Of a stretch of 58,553 nt of DNA, positions 32,795 through 41,499 are shown piece by piece (positions within the stretch are counted from its first letter, which is position 1; every line of letters starts with the position of its first letter). The stretch is taken from contig JAQWBQ010000017.1 in assembly GCA_028706295.1 (NCBI GenBank), positions 1-58,553 of the forward strand, written 5' to 3'. Source of the DNA: Bacteroidales bacterium. Its GTDB lineage: Bacteria; Bacteroidota; Bacteroidia; Bacteroidales; FEN-979. Position numbers and translations under genes: made by a program. Under the pieces are notes generated by a model, which was given only the letters and a program-made list of their open reading frames with translations, had not been told where the DNA came from and did not search any database.

Positions 32795-34813
32795 TCTTAC
32801 AAACGCAAGTGCAGTCCTGTTTGGTATATAAATACTCAGGAAATGCATCTTTGTTGATTCATCATAAAGGGTGGTGTAGGTCAGGCTTTCATCCACCCTG
32901 CCATGTCCGCCGAACCGGTGGTTATCGGTATTGAGAACGATCCGGTAGTCGCCTGGCTCGGGAACCGGGAAACGGTAGTCGGCCACGGCATTGCAAACAT
33001 GAAAATTGAAGACGAAAATCACCTCCTGCCGTTTAAATATGATCGTCTGATTTTCCCCGTCCAGGTTCAGAAGATCGCCATAGCCGGTGTCGAACAGGTG
33101 ATAGTCCTTTACCAGTGTCAACATCTCCCGGTCAAAGAGCGAAAGATACCGGTACTTCAGGTCGGGATTTTCGATGAGCGACCACTGCCGGCGTGCATAC
33201 TGAAAACTCCATTGGTTACCTTCCCTCGGAAAGTCGATCCAGTCGGGGTGGCCGAATTCGTTGCCCATGAAATTGAGGTACGCCTGACCGCCGGTGGTTA
33301 TTGTAATGAATCGGATCATTTTGTGCAAGGCCAGGCCACGGTCGATGATGTAACTCTCATCCCTGTTACTCATTTTAAAATAGATCTCACTTTGCATCAA
33401 CCGGAACGAGATGGTTTGATCGCCAACCAGCGCCTGGTCGTGCGATTCACAATAGGCAACAGTCTTTACCCCGGGGAGCCGGTTGCACATTAATGCCCAG
33501 AGTTCGCCGATATCCCACTCTTCATCTTTTTTTTCTTTAAGCATTTTGATCCAGTAATCGGGAATGGCCATTCCGAGCCGGTAATCGAACCCGATCCCCC
33601 CCTCTCTGATCGGACGGCATAATCCCGGCATGCCGGTAACATCTTCAGCAATGGTGAGTGCATGAGGTTTCAGTTTATGGATCAGGGTGTTGGCCAACTG
33701 CAGGTAGATCAATGCATCCCATTCAACTCCGTTTTTGAAGTAACCATCGAGGTCCCAGTGGTCGCGATAACCATGGTCGAAATACATCATGGAGGTGACG
33801 CCGTCGAAACGAAACCCGTCGAAATGGAATTCCTTAAGCCAGAATTTCAGGTTTGACAGCAGGAACCGGAGTACTTCCCTTTTCCCGTAATTAAAACATT
33901 TGGAATCCCAGTGGGGATGATTTCCGCGACCACCCGGGTGAAAATACTGATCGTCGGAACCGTCGAACATGTTCAATCCTTCATTCGTGTTTTTGGCGGC
34001 ATGGGAATGGACGAGATCCATCAGCACGGCAATACCCTGCTCGTGTGCTTTTTTTACCAGATATTTCAACTCTTCGGGAGTTCCGAATCGTGAGGAAACC
34101 GCGAAAAAGCTGGTAACATGGTATCCGAAGGAGCCATAATAAGGATGTTCGGCTACAGCCATGAGCTGTATCGCATTGTATCCCGAGTTTTTGATATAGG
34201 GTATGATATAATCGGCGAACTCGGCGAAGGTCCCGACGCCTTCGCGTTCCTGGGCCATCCCGACATGGCATTCGTAAATGAGCAATTCACGGATTTGCCG
34301 GATGTCGAACCGGTCGCCCTCCCAGTCAAAAGGAGGCGGGTTCCAGAACTGGCCTGAGAAATTGACCGATTTCGTATCCTGGATTACACGCCGGATGTAG
34401 GCAGGAATTTTTTCATGCCATCCCGCTTCGGAGTGCACCAGGATCTTGACCCTGCTTTTGTGAGTAAGGCGATCCCGATAAAGATCATCGGGCAGAAACA
34501 ACTCCCATCTGCCGTATTTGTCGGGAGTCAGCCGGTTTGAATAACGCTGCCAGTCGTTGAAATCACCGAAAAGGTAAACATCCTGGGCTTTGGGAGCCCA
34601 TTCCCTGAAGTACCACCCTTTGCGTTCAGGGTCATAATTAAAACCATAGTATTTATAACCGTTTGCAAACTCTCCGAGAGAATTCCATCCCGCTTCAAGT
34701 TCCCCGAGTGTGTTTTGATAGCGTTCATAACGGGCAATGATATCCTCGGCAGCAGGCGCCAGCCAGGGATCGTTTTTTGCCAGTGCCAATTTTTTCCTTG
34801 GTTTTTCTTTCAT
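32783..34813 (-). CDS. glgB: 1,4-alpha-glucan branching enzyme
   Basis: A 676-residue GH13 enzyme that forms alpha-1,6 branches in glycogen in the cytoplasm. An N-terminal CBM48 (about 55-150, YFREWAPKAQDVYLFGDFNDW) is followed by the GH13 barrel with GFRFDGVTSMMY (nucleophile Asp), TIAEDVTGMPGLCRP (acid/base Glu) and YCESHDQALVG (Asp), and a C-terminal beta domain. These motifs are of the eukaryote-like GH13_8 group rather than E. coli-type GH13_9. I start at ATG 34813 since the TTG at 34843 is the end of the -7 box. No glgA or glgC lies nearby; it flanks the glucan catabolic operon. Confidence 0.95.
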   Translation of the reverse strand: MKEKPRKKLALAKNDPWLAPAAEDIIARYERYQNTLGELEAGWNSLGEFANGYKYYGFNYDPERKGWYFREWAPKAQDVYLFGDFNDWQRYSNRLTPDKYGRWELFLPDDLYRDRLTHKSRVKILVHSEAGWHEKIPAYIRRVIQDTKSVNFSGQFWNPPPFDWEGDRFDIRQIRELLIYECHVGMAQEREGVGTFAEFADYIIPYIKNSGYNAIQLMAVAEHPYYGSFGYHVTSFFAVSSRFGTPEELKYLVKKAHEQGIAVLMDLVHSHAAKNTNEGLNMFDGSDDQYFHPGGRGNHPHWDSKCFNYGKREVLRFLLSNLKFWLKEFHFDGFRFDGVTSMMYFDHGYRDHWDLDGYFKNGVEWDALIYLQLANTLIHKLKPHALTIAEDVTGMPGLCRPIREGGIGFDYRLGMAIPDYWIKMLKEKKDEEWDIGELWALMCNRLPGVKTVAYCESHDQALVGDQTISFRLMQSEIYFKMSNRDESYIIDRGLALHKMIRFITITTGGQAYLNFMGNEFGHPDWIDFPREGNQWSFQYARRQWSLIENPDLKYRYLSLFDREMLTLVKDYHLFDTGYGDLLNLDGENQTIIFKRQEVIFVFNFHVCNAVADYRFPVPEPGDYRIVLNTDNHRFGGHGRVDESLTYTTLYDESTKMHFLSIYIPNRTALAFVRFNQ

Positions 34814-34840
34814 GATTTCGATGTTGGACTCCAATTCCGA

Positions 34841-34848
34841 CAAATTTA
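34841..34848 (-). promoter_or_regulatory. glgB promoter -7 box
   Basis: TAAATTTG on the minus strand matches TAnnTTTG, predicting a start near 34834, about 21 nt before the glgB ATG. No -33 TTTG is seen. It is 43 nt from the divergent kinase promoter box. Confidence 0.6.
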
Positions 34849-34890
34849 TTAATTATTCCTTCGATGCGTCCGATGATCCTGATTTCTTTA

Positions 34891-34898
34891 TATTTTTG
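34891..34898 (+). promoter_or_regulatory. histidine kinase promoter -7 box
   Basis: TATTTTTG matches TAnnTTTG, predicting a transcript starting near 34905, 22 nt before the ATG at 34927. A TTG at 34900 lies upstream of that start and is therefore unlikely to initiate translation. Confidence 0.6.
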
Positions 34899-34926
34899 AT
34901 TGTCGCATTTCAACCGGTTTATTATC

Positions 34927-37900
34927 ATGGAAAGAGCCCATCATCACCATCTGTTTCCCTACCGTGCCATTATCGTTTTCAGTTTGATTGTACTGGCTCT
35001 GTTCCTGGCCGGTCATTATTATTTCACAACGGAAAAGAAGCAGATCAGCATCGACCAGCAGAACCAGGTCGCTGCTTTAACCGGGATCAAAGTAGGTCAG
35101 ATCTCAGCCTGGCTGATGGAGCGAAAGGCTGAAGGGATCTTCCTTGCCTCTCATCCGGATTTTATCAGGTTGATGAAATCACTTACTACAAATCCGCAAC
35201 AGGAGCAGATCCGGGAGGAGATTTCACGCTGGCTTGCCACAATAATAAAGAATCACGGTTACAAGGAGATCCTGATTTATAACCATAAGGGTGACCCATT
35301 ATTATTGATCAACGACAGCGGTTATTCTGTGACAGGGGGAATTCCGGCAATGAAGATGACTGACGGGATATTCCCCGATTCAATAACCTGCCTGGAACAT
35401 TGTTCCGGAGGGTCCCTTCCGAAGTTCAGTCTCGAATTCGTTGTTCCCGTAAAAGATAACCTGAAACCGGTTGCATTGGTGGTACTCCGTATGGATGCAG
35501 AAATATATTTTAGTTCCATTTTTAAGGAATGGCCATATCAGACCAGTTCCGGTGAAAGTCTTCTCTCCTGGATGACCAGCGATTCGGTTCAGTATCTTTT
35601 TGGCAGTAGCGGTCGTATCAAGGTCCAATCTTCCCACCGGAAATCGGAAATGGATGCACTCTCGCGCAAGGTCATGGAATCCGGAACCATGGCAATGATT
35701 GAAGCTGCCGATTACCGGGGTGTCGACGTAATGGCCAATTCACGTCAGGTGCCGGGAACCTCCTGGAAAATGATATCCAAGATCGACACCGATGAGATTT
35801 ATGCACCGATGAAACGGAAAGCCGTCTCGGTGATTGTTTACCTGGCGGGAATGCTTGCCGTGGTGTTTATCTCACTGGCTTTGATCTGGAAAAACCAGCA
35901 AGTGGTACATTTCCGCAAGCAACTCGAGTACAAGTCAATGAACATCAAGGCCGAGGAGCGGATCAGGTTCATGAATGCTTTACTCGAAGAGGTCAACGAT
36001 GCCATCATTACCTTTGACAAGGATCTGATCATCCAAAGTTGGAACAAAGGCGCCGAGAAAATTTACGGCTGGAAATCGGAGGAGGTGGTAGGTAAATTCG
36101 GAGGAGGTTCGCTCCGTGTTGATTTTCCGGGTAGCACCCGTGAATCGGTATTCAGGGAACTTGATGAAAAGGGATTCTGGAAGGGCGAGGTGGTACATAA
36201 GCGTAAAGACGGCTCTACTGCCTATTTGTTGTCGTCCACCTCCCATCTGAAAGATGAAGCAGGGAATGTACTTGGCATTATCACCATCAATAAAGATATT
36301 TCAGAGGTGGTGCAGTCGGAAAAGGTTAAGAATGCGGTGTACCGGATCTCCGAACTTGCGATAACATCGCGGACACTCGATGAGATGTACGCTGCCATTC
36401 ATGTGGTCATCGGCGAACTCATGGATGCCCGGAATCTTTTTATTGCCCTGAGGGAAGGCCTTGATCTGATTTCTTTCCCCTATTTTGTTGATGAGAAGGA
36501 TTCCAAACCGGAGCCCCAGGTCATGGGTAACGGACTCACCGAATATGTAATCCGTACCGGCAAACCCCTTCTCGCCAAACCGGAGGATATCGCCTATTTC
36601 ACCAACCGGGAGATCATCGACATGGTGGGACCTGTGGCCATCGACTGGATCGGGATACCGCTTAAAATTGAGAAGGAGACCATCGGAGTGCTGGTGGTAC
36701 AGAGCTATGATCCGGCCATCCGGTACGGTGACCGGGAGAAGGATATCCTTGTATTTGTCTCTGAACAAATCGCACTCTCGATCCACAGGAAGAAAATACA
36801 GCAGGAACTGATTGAAGCAAAACAAAAGGCTGAAGTTTCCAACAAGCTTACATCGGCGCTACTTTCCAATATGAACCATGAACTGCGCACTCCGATGAAC
36901 GGCATCCTCGGCTTCGCTGAAATCCTGATGCATGAATTAAAAGATGAGGATTCACGGTCGAAAGCAGAGAATATCCTCGTTTCAGGCCGGCGGTTAATGG
37001 ATACCCTCGATGCGATCATGGACCTTTCATATCTGCAGTCGCACGAGGTAGCACGAAAATTTCAGCCGGTATTTGTAGGACCGATCCTGTCAAAAGTCCT
37101 TAAAAATTATGAACAACCGCTCAGACGTAAACACCTGAAGCTCCACCTCGACATTCAGGAAAACCTGGCCATTCTCGGAGATGAACACCTTTTCCAGCAT
37201 CTGTTACGGAACCTGGTCGATAATGCAGTGAAATACACCGATCAGGGCAGCATCACCATCAAGGCCGCCCTGGCTGCGCAGGATGACAAGCAGCAGGTCG
37301 TACTGACTATCAAAGATACTGGGATGGGAATTTCAAAGGAGAACTATGCCATGATCTTTGAGGCATTCCGGCAGGTCAGCGAAGGATACGGGAGGAAATT
37401 CGAGGGAAGCGGTCTGGGGCTCACCATTTCGAAACGTATTCTGGAACTGTTGAATGGTGAAATTTCCCTGGTCAGTGACGTGGGGCAGGGTTCTGAGTTC
37501 ACTATTTTATTACCTTCGGCTCAAACCGTTCCGGTGGAGGTGCCATCTGCAGGTATCGACATTCCCCGGCCGGAGGTTGCAGTCACAGGCCCGCACAAAC
37601 TCCCCGATGTTTTAATCGTTGAGGATAACCTCGTCAACATTCAGTTGCTGATGATCTATATCAAAGACCTGTGCAACATCTACACGACCCTCGACGCCAA
37701 GTCGGCAATTCAGCTTACGCGGGAACGGAAATTTGACGCCATTTTAATGGATATCAACCTGGGACCCGGGCTCGACGGTATACAGGCTATGCTTGAAATC
37801 CGCAAACGACCCGATTACCAAGATGTTCCAATACTTGCAGTGACCGGTTACGCTTCCATCGGTGACCGGGAAAGGTTACTTTCGCTGGGATTTAACGGTT

Positions 37901-37962
37901 ACCTGCCGAAGCCTTACGATCGTGAAGCAATAGCTGTAGCGCTGCAGGGTGTTTTTGGGTAA
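34927..37962 (+). CDS. hybrid sensor histidine kinase/response regulator
   Basis: A 1011-residue membrane sensor kinase. Order: short N-terminus with HHHH; TM1 (about 13-35); periplasmic Cache-like sensor (36-298); TM2 (299-321); PAS (about 348-465); GAF (about 480-625); HisKA with phospho-acceptor H651 (MNHELRTPMNGILGF); HATPase (about 760-870, with DNAVKYTDQG, KDTGMGI and GSGLGLTI); receiver domain (about 890-1010) with phospho-acceptor D942 (ILMDINLGPG) and the conserved Lys in LPKPYD. The receiver is at its own C-terminus and there is no HPt or DNA-binding domain, so phosphate must pass to an unlinked partner. It is divergent from glgB, but no direct tie to glucan metabolism can be shown. 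The start is placed downstream of the promoter box. Confidence 0.94.
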   Translation: MERAHHHHLFPYRAIIVFSLIVLALFLAGHYYFTTEKKQISIDQQNQVAALTGIKVGQISAWLMERKAEGIFLASHPDFIRLMKSLTTNPQQEQIREEISRWLATIIKNHGYKEILIYNHKGDPLLLINDSGYSVTGGIPAMKMTDGIFPDSITCLEHCSGGSLPKFSLEFVVPVKDNLKPVALVVLRMDAEIYFSSIFKEWPYQTSSGESLLSWMTSDSVQYLFGSSGRIKVQSSHRKSEMDALSRKVMESGTMAMIEAADYRGVDVMANSRQVPGTSWKMISKIDTDEIYAPMKRKAVSVIVYLAGMLAVVFISLALIWKNQQVVHFRKQLEYKSMNIKAEERIRFMNALLEEVNDAIITFDKDLIIQSWNKGAEKIYGWKSEEVVGKFGGGSLRVDFPGSTRESVFRELDEKGFWKGEVVHKRKDGSTAYLLSSTSHLKDEAGNVLGIITINKDISEVVQSEKVKNAVYRISELAITSRTLDEMYAAIHVVIGELMDARNLFIALREGLDLISFPYFVDEKDSKPEPQVMGNGLTEYVIRTGKPLLAKPEDIAYFTNREIIDMVGPVAIDWIGIPLKIEKETIGVLVVQSYDPAIRYGDREKDILVFVSEQIALSIHRKKIQQELIEAKQKAEVSNKLTSALLSNMNHELRTPMNGILGFAEILMHELKDEDSRSKAENILVSGRRLMDTLDAIMDLSYLQSHEVARKFQPVFVGPILSKVLKNYEQPLRRKHLKLHLDIQENLAILGDEHLFQHLLRNLVDNAVKYTDQGSITIKAALAAQDDKQQVVLTIKDTGMGISKENYAMIFEAFRQVSEGYGRKFEGSGLGLTISKRILELLNGEISLVSDVGQGSEFTILLPSAQTVPVEVPSAGIDIPRPEVAVTGPHKLPDVLIVEDNLVNIQLLMIYIKDLCNIYTTLDAKSAIQLTRERKFDAILMDINLGPGLDGIQAMLEIRKRPDYQDVPILAVTGYASIGDRERLLSLGFNGYLPKPYDREAIAVALQGVFG

Positions 37963-38014
37963 AGAAGGGAGAAGTTTAACTATTCTCCTTGAAAATTCAG
38001 GGAAAACTTAAAGA

Positions 38015-38053
38015 TTAAAAGCCGGAAACATGGATATCGTTTCCGGCTTTTAA
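38015..38053. terminator. bidirectional terminator, 15-bp stem
   Basis: A perfect 15-bp inverted repeat (38015-38029 and 38039-38053) with a 9-nt loop carries A-runs on one side and T-runs on the other, so it can stop transcription in both directions. It separates the kinase gene (plus) from the small tail-anchored protein gene (minus). Confidence 0.9.
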
Positions 38054-38069
38054 TATATCCACCTGGTTC

Positions 38070-38342
38070 TCAGGCCAGCAGGGCAATTGCTGCAATGATG
38101 GCGATCACGATGGGAGCGATGATCAGTACCGATTTCCGGTCCCGGGCAATATTGGAGTTCATTAACCGGATCTGGGAAAGGCACATATCGTTACCCGGGT
38201 GATAATTCAATGCGGCTTTGTACTCTTCCCGGGCCGATCGGAACAGTTCAATTTTAATAAAATGACCTGCCCGTTCGACATGTTCCCTGAATTTCAGCTC
38301 CTCATGTGAAAGATGTTCGTTTTCGTCGTGGTGATGTCCCAT
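38070..38342 (-). CDS. small TPR-like, tail-anchored membrane protein
   Basis: A 90-residue protein. The start is histidine- and acid-rich (MGHHHDENEHLSHEEL); residues 20-60 look like a single TPR-type helix pair (AREEYKAALNYHPGND); residues 72-90 form a hydrophobic C-terminal membrane segment with no tail beyond it. It is therefore predicted to sit in the inner membrane with its N-terminus in the cytoplasm. It starts 1 nt after the stop of the DUF3078-like gene, so they form one transcript ending at the terminator at 38015-38053. The function is unknown. Confidence 0.75.
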   Translation of the reverse strand: MGHHHDENEHLSHEELKFREHVERAGHFIKIELFRSAREEYKAALNYHPGNDMCLSQIRLMNSNIARDRKSVLIIAPIVIAIIAAIALLA

Positions 38343-38343
38343 A

Positions 38344-39285
38344 TCAGTTAAGTTTATAAGTGAGGCCTACTCCGAGCAATTCCTTGAATTGTGTTCTCGG
38401 GCCGGCTGGTTCGGTGGGATCCGTCTGGATCATGATGTCGTTGTCATAAATTAGCTGTGTCTGGATCGATGCCGAAAGCCATTTATTGACCTTCAGGCTG
38501 AGCAACAGGTTCCAGTTCACATCGATGTTGCCGAATTCATGAAAATAATCGGTGAAAAGTTCGAGGGTGGATGCAAGGTTAACATTTTTTGCAATGTCCT
38601 TGTTGAGATCAGCACGAAGATACGGACCGAATTCAGCCCTGGTCTTCTTTCCCGGATCCACTCCGAATGCGCCCTGATCGGCAAGTTTCTGGTCATTCAC
38701 AAAGGTTACCCGTCCAGAGGAGGGGGAGAGAAAGGCGTAGAACCAACCGGCGGGTGTGTAGGTGATACCCGGACCGAAAACCAGGTACCCCGGCGCCAGG
38801 AACTTCGAAATCACCGTGCTGTCGTCAGGGTAATTGTAGCCCTTGTCAAATTGTGTGCGGAAATTAGCCAGCACCGAGAAGTACCATTTCTTGTTCCGGT
38901 GGATTTCGTATCCGTAAGCGGTGGTGATCTCAATTTTATCGTTTGTTTTGTTGAATATGGCCTCGCCTCCTTTGCCCAGAATATTGAATCCGTAACCCAG
39001 GTCAACAGTGTTGGACCAGGCGTGTTTTCCTTTTTTATAGTTGGCTTTAAAATTGATCCAGGCAACCAGTCCTATCGAGTTCTGGCCTCCCGATGCCCAG
39101 TTGGAGAACGCTGCCTGAGAAAATTGTAAAGATCCTGTTCCCTGGATTAACCAATGTTTTGGCGCAGTGTCGGCCGGAGCCGCTTCTTTGACCGCATCTT
39201 TCGCTTTGGCAACTTTCTGGATTTCCTGGGCTGCAACAGTCCCTGTAAGGAACAGCGTAATTAACACGATTATAGCTCTTTTCAT
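38344..39285 (-). CDS. DUF3078-like outer-membrane protein
   Basis: A 313-residue exported protein of the DUF3078 type, widespread in Bacteroidota and without known function. The signal peptide ends TVAAQ (residue 19-20), then a Lys/Ala-rich linker follows. The family hallmarks are visible: GTGSLQFSQAAFSNWASGGQNS near residue 50 (shortened here), WSNTVDLGYGF, and repeated aromatic strands to the C-terminal GVGLTYKLN. The strand pattern points to an outer-membrane barrel. It is co-transcribed with the small tail-anchored protein (1-nt gap). Two 14-bp direct repeats lie just upstream at 39303-39331. Confidence 0.85.
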   Translation of the reverse strand: MKRAIIVLITLFLTGTVAAQEIQKVAKAKDAVKEAAPADTAPKHWLIQGTGSLQFSQAAFSNWASGGQNSIGLVAWINFKANYKKGKHAWSNTVDLGYGFNILGKGGEAIFNKTNDKIEITTAYGYEIHRNKKWYFSVLANFRTQFDKGYNYPDDSTVISKFLAPGYLVFGPGITYTPAGWFYAFLSPSSGRVTFVNDQKLADQGAFGVDPGKKTRAEFGPYLRADLNKDIAKNVNLASTLELFTDYFHEFGNIDVNWNLLLSLKVNKWLSASIQTQLIYDNDIMIQTDPTEPAGPRTQFKELLGVGLTYKLN

Positions 39286-39302
39286 GTCTTCAGTTTTTTC
39301 AA

Positions 39303-39331
39303 ATGTTTCCTGGTTATATGTTTCCTGGTTA
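39303..39331. repeat. two 14-bp direct repeats upstream of the DUF3078-like gene
   Basis: ATGTTTCCTGGTTA occurs at 39303-39316 and again at 39318-39331, a period of 15 nt. The pair begins 18 nt upstream of the DUF3078-like start codon. It could be a paired operator, a leader element or a simple slippage duplication. Confidence 0.7.
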
Positions 39332-39450
39332 AAAATATATCTGATAATCCGGGAAATAATATGATCAGTAATGATCTGCGATACCCAAAGTTCATACCCG
39401 GTCGCAGGTTTCCTTCCATTTCACGGGTTGGTGGAGCGTTCCGCGCCCTA

Positions 39451-39894
39451 TCAGGATCCGGAACTGTTTTTCTTCAGGAGATCCCTGATCTCGGTAAGCA
39501 GTTCCTGGTCTTTAGTCGGCGCCGGAGGAGCAGGTGGGGCAGCAGGGGCTTCCTCAGCCTTTCTCTTTGACATGTTTATGCCTTTGATCAGCATGAAGAT
39601 TGCAAATGCAATGATCAGAAAATCGACGATCGCCTGGACGAACATGCCGATATTCATGGTCACGGCCGCCGTGGTAACCGCACCGGTGACGGGATCGTGG
39701 ACGGCATCTTTCAGGTTGATCACGATCTCTTTAAAATCAATCCCGCCAACCAGCAAACCGATCGGAGGCATGATGACATCATTGACGAGTGATGAAATGA
39801 TCTTCCCGAAGGCGGCTCCGATGATGATACCAACGGCGAGGTCAATCACATTGCCTTTCATGGCAAATTCCTTGAATTCCTTGAAGATTTTCAT
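39451..39894 (-). CDS. mscL: large-conductance mechanosensitive channel
   Basis: A 147-residue MscL, the inner-membrane valve that opens under membrane tension during hypo-osmotic shock. The N-terminal helix [31 protein letters not shown] (shown here by its parts: amphipathic S1, then the TM1 pore helix with GxxxG/AxxxG packing) is typical. TM2 is around residues 80-103, followed by KRKAEE, a Pro/Ala linker (APPAPPAP) and the C-terminal helix [11 protein letters not shown]. The length is normal. It is monocistronic with its own good promoter. Confidence 0.97.
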   Translation of the reverse strand: MKIFKEFKEFAMKGNVIDLAVGIIIGAAFGKIISSLVNDVIMPPIGLLVGGIDFKEIVINLKDAVHDPVTGAVTTAAVTMNIGMFVQAIVDFLIIAFAIFMLIKGINMSKRKAEEAPAAPPAPPAPTKDQELLTEIRDLLKKNSSGS

Positions 39895-39919
39895 GATGAT
39901 TTTTTTAGGGATTACTCAA

Positions 39920-39950
39920 CAAAAATATAAATATTTCGATATCCTAAAAA
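39920..39950 (-). promoter_or_regulatory. mscL promoter
   Basis: TATTTTTG (39920-39927, minus strand) and TTTT (39947-39950), separated by 19 nt, closely match the Bacteroidetes consensus. The predicted start is near 39913, about 19 nt before the ATG at 39894. Confidence 0.75.
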
Positions 39951-39951
39951 A

Positions 39952-41259
39952 TCACTGATAAATTTTTGTCTCATCGCGATAACCCGCAACATTCCGGTAC
40001 CAATCGCGGTACAGGGCGCCATTCGATTGGGCCCAGGAATCAAAATAATTGTATCCGTCAAGGATTTGCACGGTCTCGTAGGTGTAATCGTAAGCGGTTG
40101 GCGTATAGAGACCCCATGGGAGATAAATATTTGATTTATAATAGATTCCTTGAGCAGGGATGCTGTTGTCGTCGGCGCTCCCGAAAAGCGTGGAGTCGAC
40201 CAGCGCAGTCGGAATGTATCCGGGCATATGAATTTCATAACCGCGGCTCTTATCTTTGATCAGGAAGGGATTAAAGGGCGGGGTTCCCACGTCGAGAATG
40301 GATTGCGGGATGCTCAATCCGAACTTGACATTAACCGGATCAGAAGTGCCTTTTGGAACCCCGGGCCAGGTATTAAAAAAATCACCCGACGACGGATCCT
40401 TGTGAACTACATTATCGATTACATCCAATACAATGATGACGGCCCTTGGCTGGTTGCGCTCGGTGCCGTTGGGTGAAAGGGTGATGAAGGAATTCTGGAT
40501 GGAGGTGCCGTTGACACTGGTCACAAGGTTTGCTGAAACATTGTCGAGCTGGAAACCGAAGCCGTTTTTCAGCGCTGCTCCTGCCGCCCTGACATGATAC
40601 TGGGACTGAATTTCAACAACCAGGTTCTGACTGTTGGTGACCAGTATGGTCTGGTAATCCATGACCAGGTCATTGAAATCGTAGTCCCCTTTTGAGGGCC
40701 AGTTGTCTTCAAACATGATGGACCCGGACTCGAGGCTGTTTGGGAAATAACTCCGGAAGGCTTTGGTGGGGTCACTGGGGAATTCATCAAAACTATCGGG
40801 CACCAGGTCAGAGTCCTGGTCAGGGTAAACCTGTGTTGCAGCACCTGTGGTCATTGTTGCCTGGATTGCGGAGGCCACCTGGACCTGTTTAACCTGTTCG
40901 GAGCCGTCGGAATGGGTAAGTTTGATAAAAATTGAGCTGAGGTCCGTCGGAAGGTTGAGTACGGTACTGAACGGGAATTGATACCCTGCAGTACCCTGTG
41001 ACAGCAATGCCCCGGTCTGGACGGGATCGGCGTTATATATGCTTACTTTCGAATACTGTGGCGGAATGCCACCGGTATATTCCACGGTAACTGTGACCGG
41101 TACATCGATGGCTGTTCTCCAGATGAATCCGGGCGGAATATTCAGGTCATCCATCTTTTTTTTGTATTCCTGATCAACTTCCGGTTCTTTATTACAACCC
41201 GCCAGGACGATCAACATCATTGAAAATAATAGGATCAGTATTTTTAAAGTCGGTTTCAT
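39952..41259 (-). CDS. LruC-domain lipoprotein
   Basis: A 435-residue lipoprotein (lipobox VLAGC, C22). A beta-rich N-terminal half is followed by a Ca-binding-like loop DQDSDLVPDSFDEFPSDP (about 148-165, thrombospondin type 3 style) and a C-terminal LruC/DUF4842-type domain, whose hallmark NWPSKGDYDFNDLVMDY is at about 190-206. LruC-domain proteins are outer-membrane surface lipoproteins of unknown function found in Bacteroidota and spirochaetes. It is transcribed alone from a promoter at 41357-41387 with a leader of about 90 nt. No enzymatic motif is seen. Confidence 0.87.
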   Translation of the reverse strand: MKPTLKILILLFSMMLIVLAGCNKEPEVDQEYKKKMDDLNIPPGFIWRTAIDVPVTVTVEYTGGIPPQYSKVSIYNADPVQTGALLSQGTAGYQFPFSTVLNLPTDLSSIFIKLTHSDGSEQVKQVQVASAIQATMTTGAATQVYPDQDSDLVPDSFDEFPSDPTKAFRSYFPNSLESGSIMFEDNWPSKGDYDFNDLVMDYQTILVTNSQNLVVEIQSQYHVRAAGAALKNGFGFQLDNVSANLVTSVNGTSIQNSFITLSPNGTERNQPRAVIIVLDVIDNVVHKDPSSGDFFNTWPGVPKGTSDPVNVKFGLSIPQSILDVGTPPFNPFLIKDKSRGYEIHMPGYIPTALVDSTLFGSADDNSIPAQGIYYKSNIYLPWGLYTPTAYDYTYETVQILDGYNYFDSWAQSNGALYRDWYRNVAGYRDETKIYQ

Positions 41260-41356
41260 TTTGAGTTATATTTTAATTTGCCGGAGGAAATACGGCATCC
41301 GGCGTGAAAAGTTGGTGCCTGGAACATGGTATTTGTGATCCGGTATTTCTGGATTG

Positions 41357-41387
41357 CAAAGGTACGACAGATCCGGCTAATATGCAA
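41357..41387 (-). promoter_or_regulatory. promoter of the LruC lipoprotein gene
   Basis: TACCTTTG (41357-41364, minus strand) is a full match to the -7 box, with TTGC (41384-41387) 19 nt upstream as a partial -33 element. It is divergent from the promoter of the BACON-repeat gene about 100 nt away. Confidence 0.7.
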
Positions 41388-41467
41388 TGCAGCCCATACG
41401 ATTGATTATCAACCGGGGGATGGTAAAATTATCCCGGACTGGTAGTATTTTGCCCATAAAATTTTGC

Positions 41468-41475
41468 TAATTTTG
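41468..41475 (+). promoter_or_regulatory. promoter -7 box for the BACON/T9SS gene
   Basis: TAATTTTG matches TAnnTTTG. A TTTG at 41449-41452 is 15 nt upstream, shorter than the usual 19. The predicted start is near 41482, 18 nt before the ATG at 41500. Confidence 0.6.
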
Positions 41476-41499
41476 TACGCAAACTTAAAACCAACAGCC

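Noticed and set aside
39303-39331. Paired 14-bp repeats as an insertion-site duplication.
   Set aside because: There is only 1 nt between the copies and no mobile element nearby.
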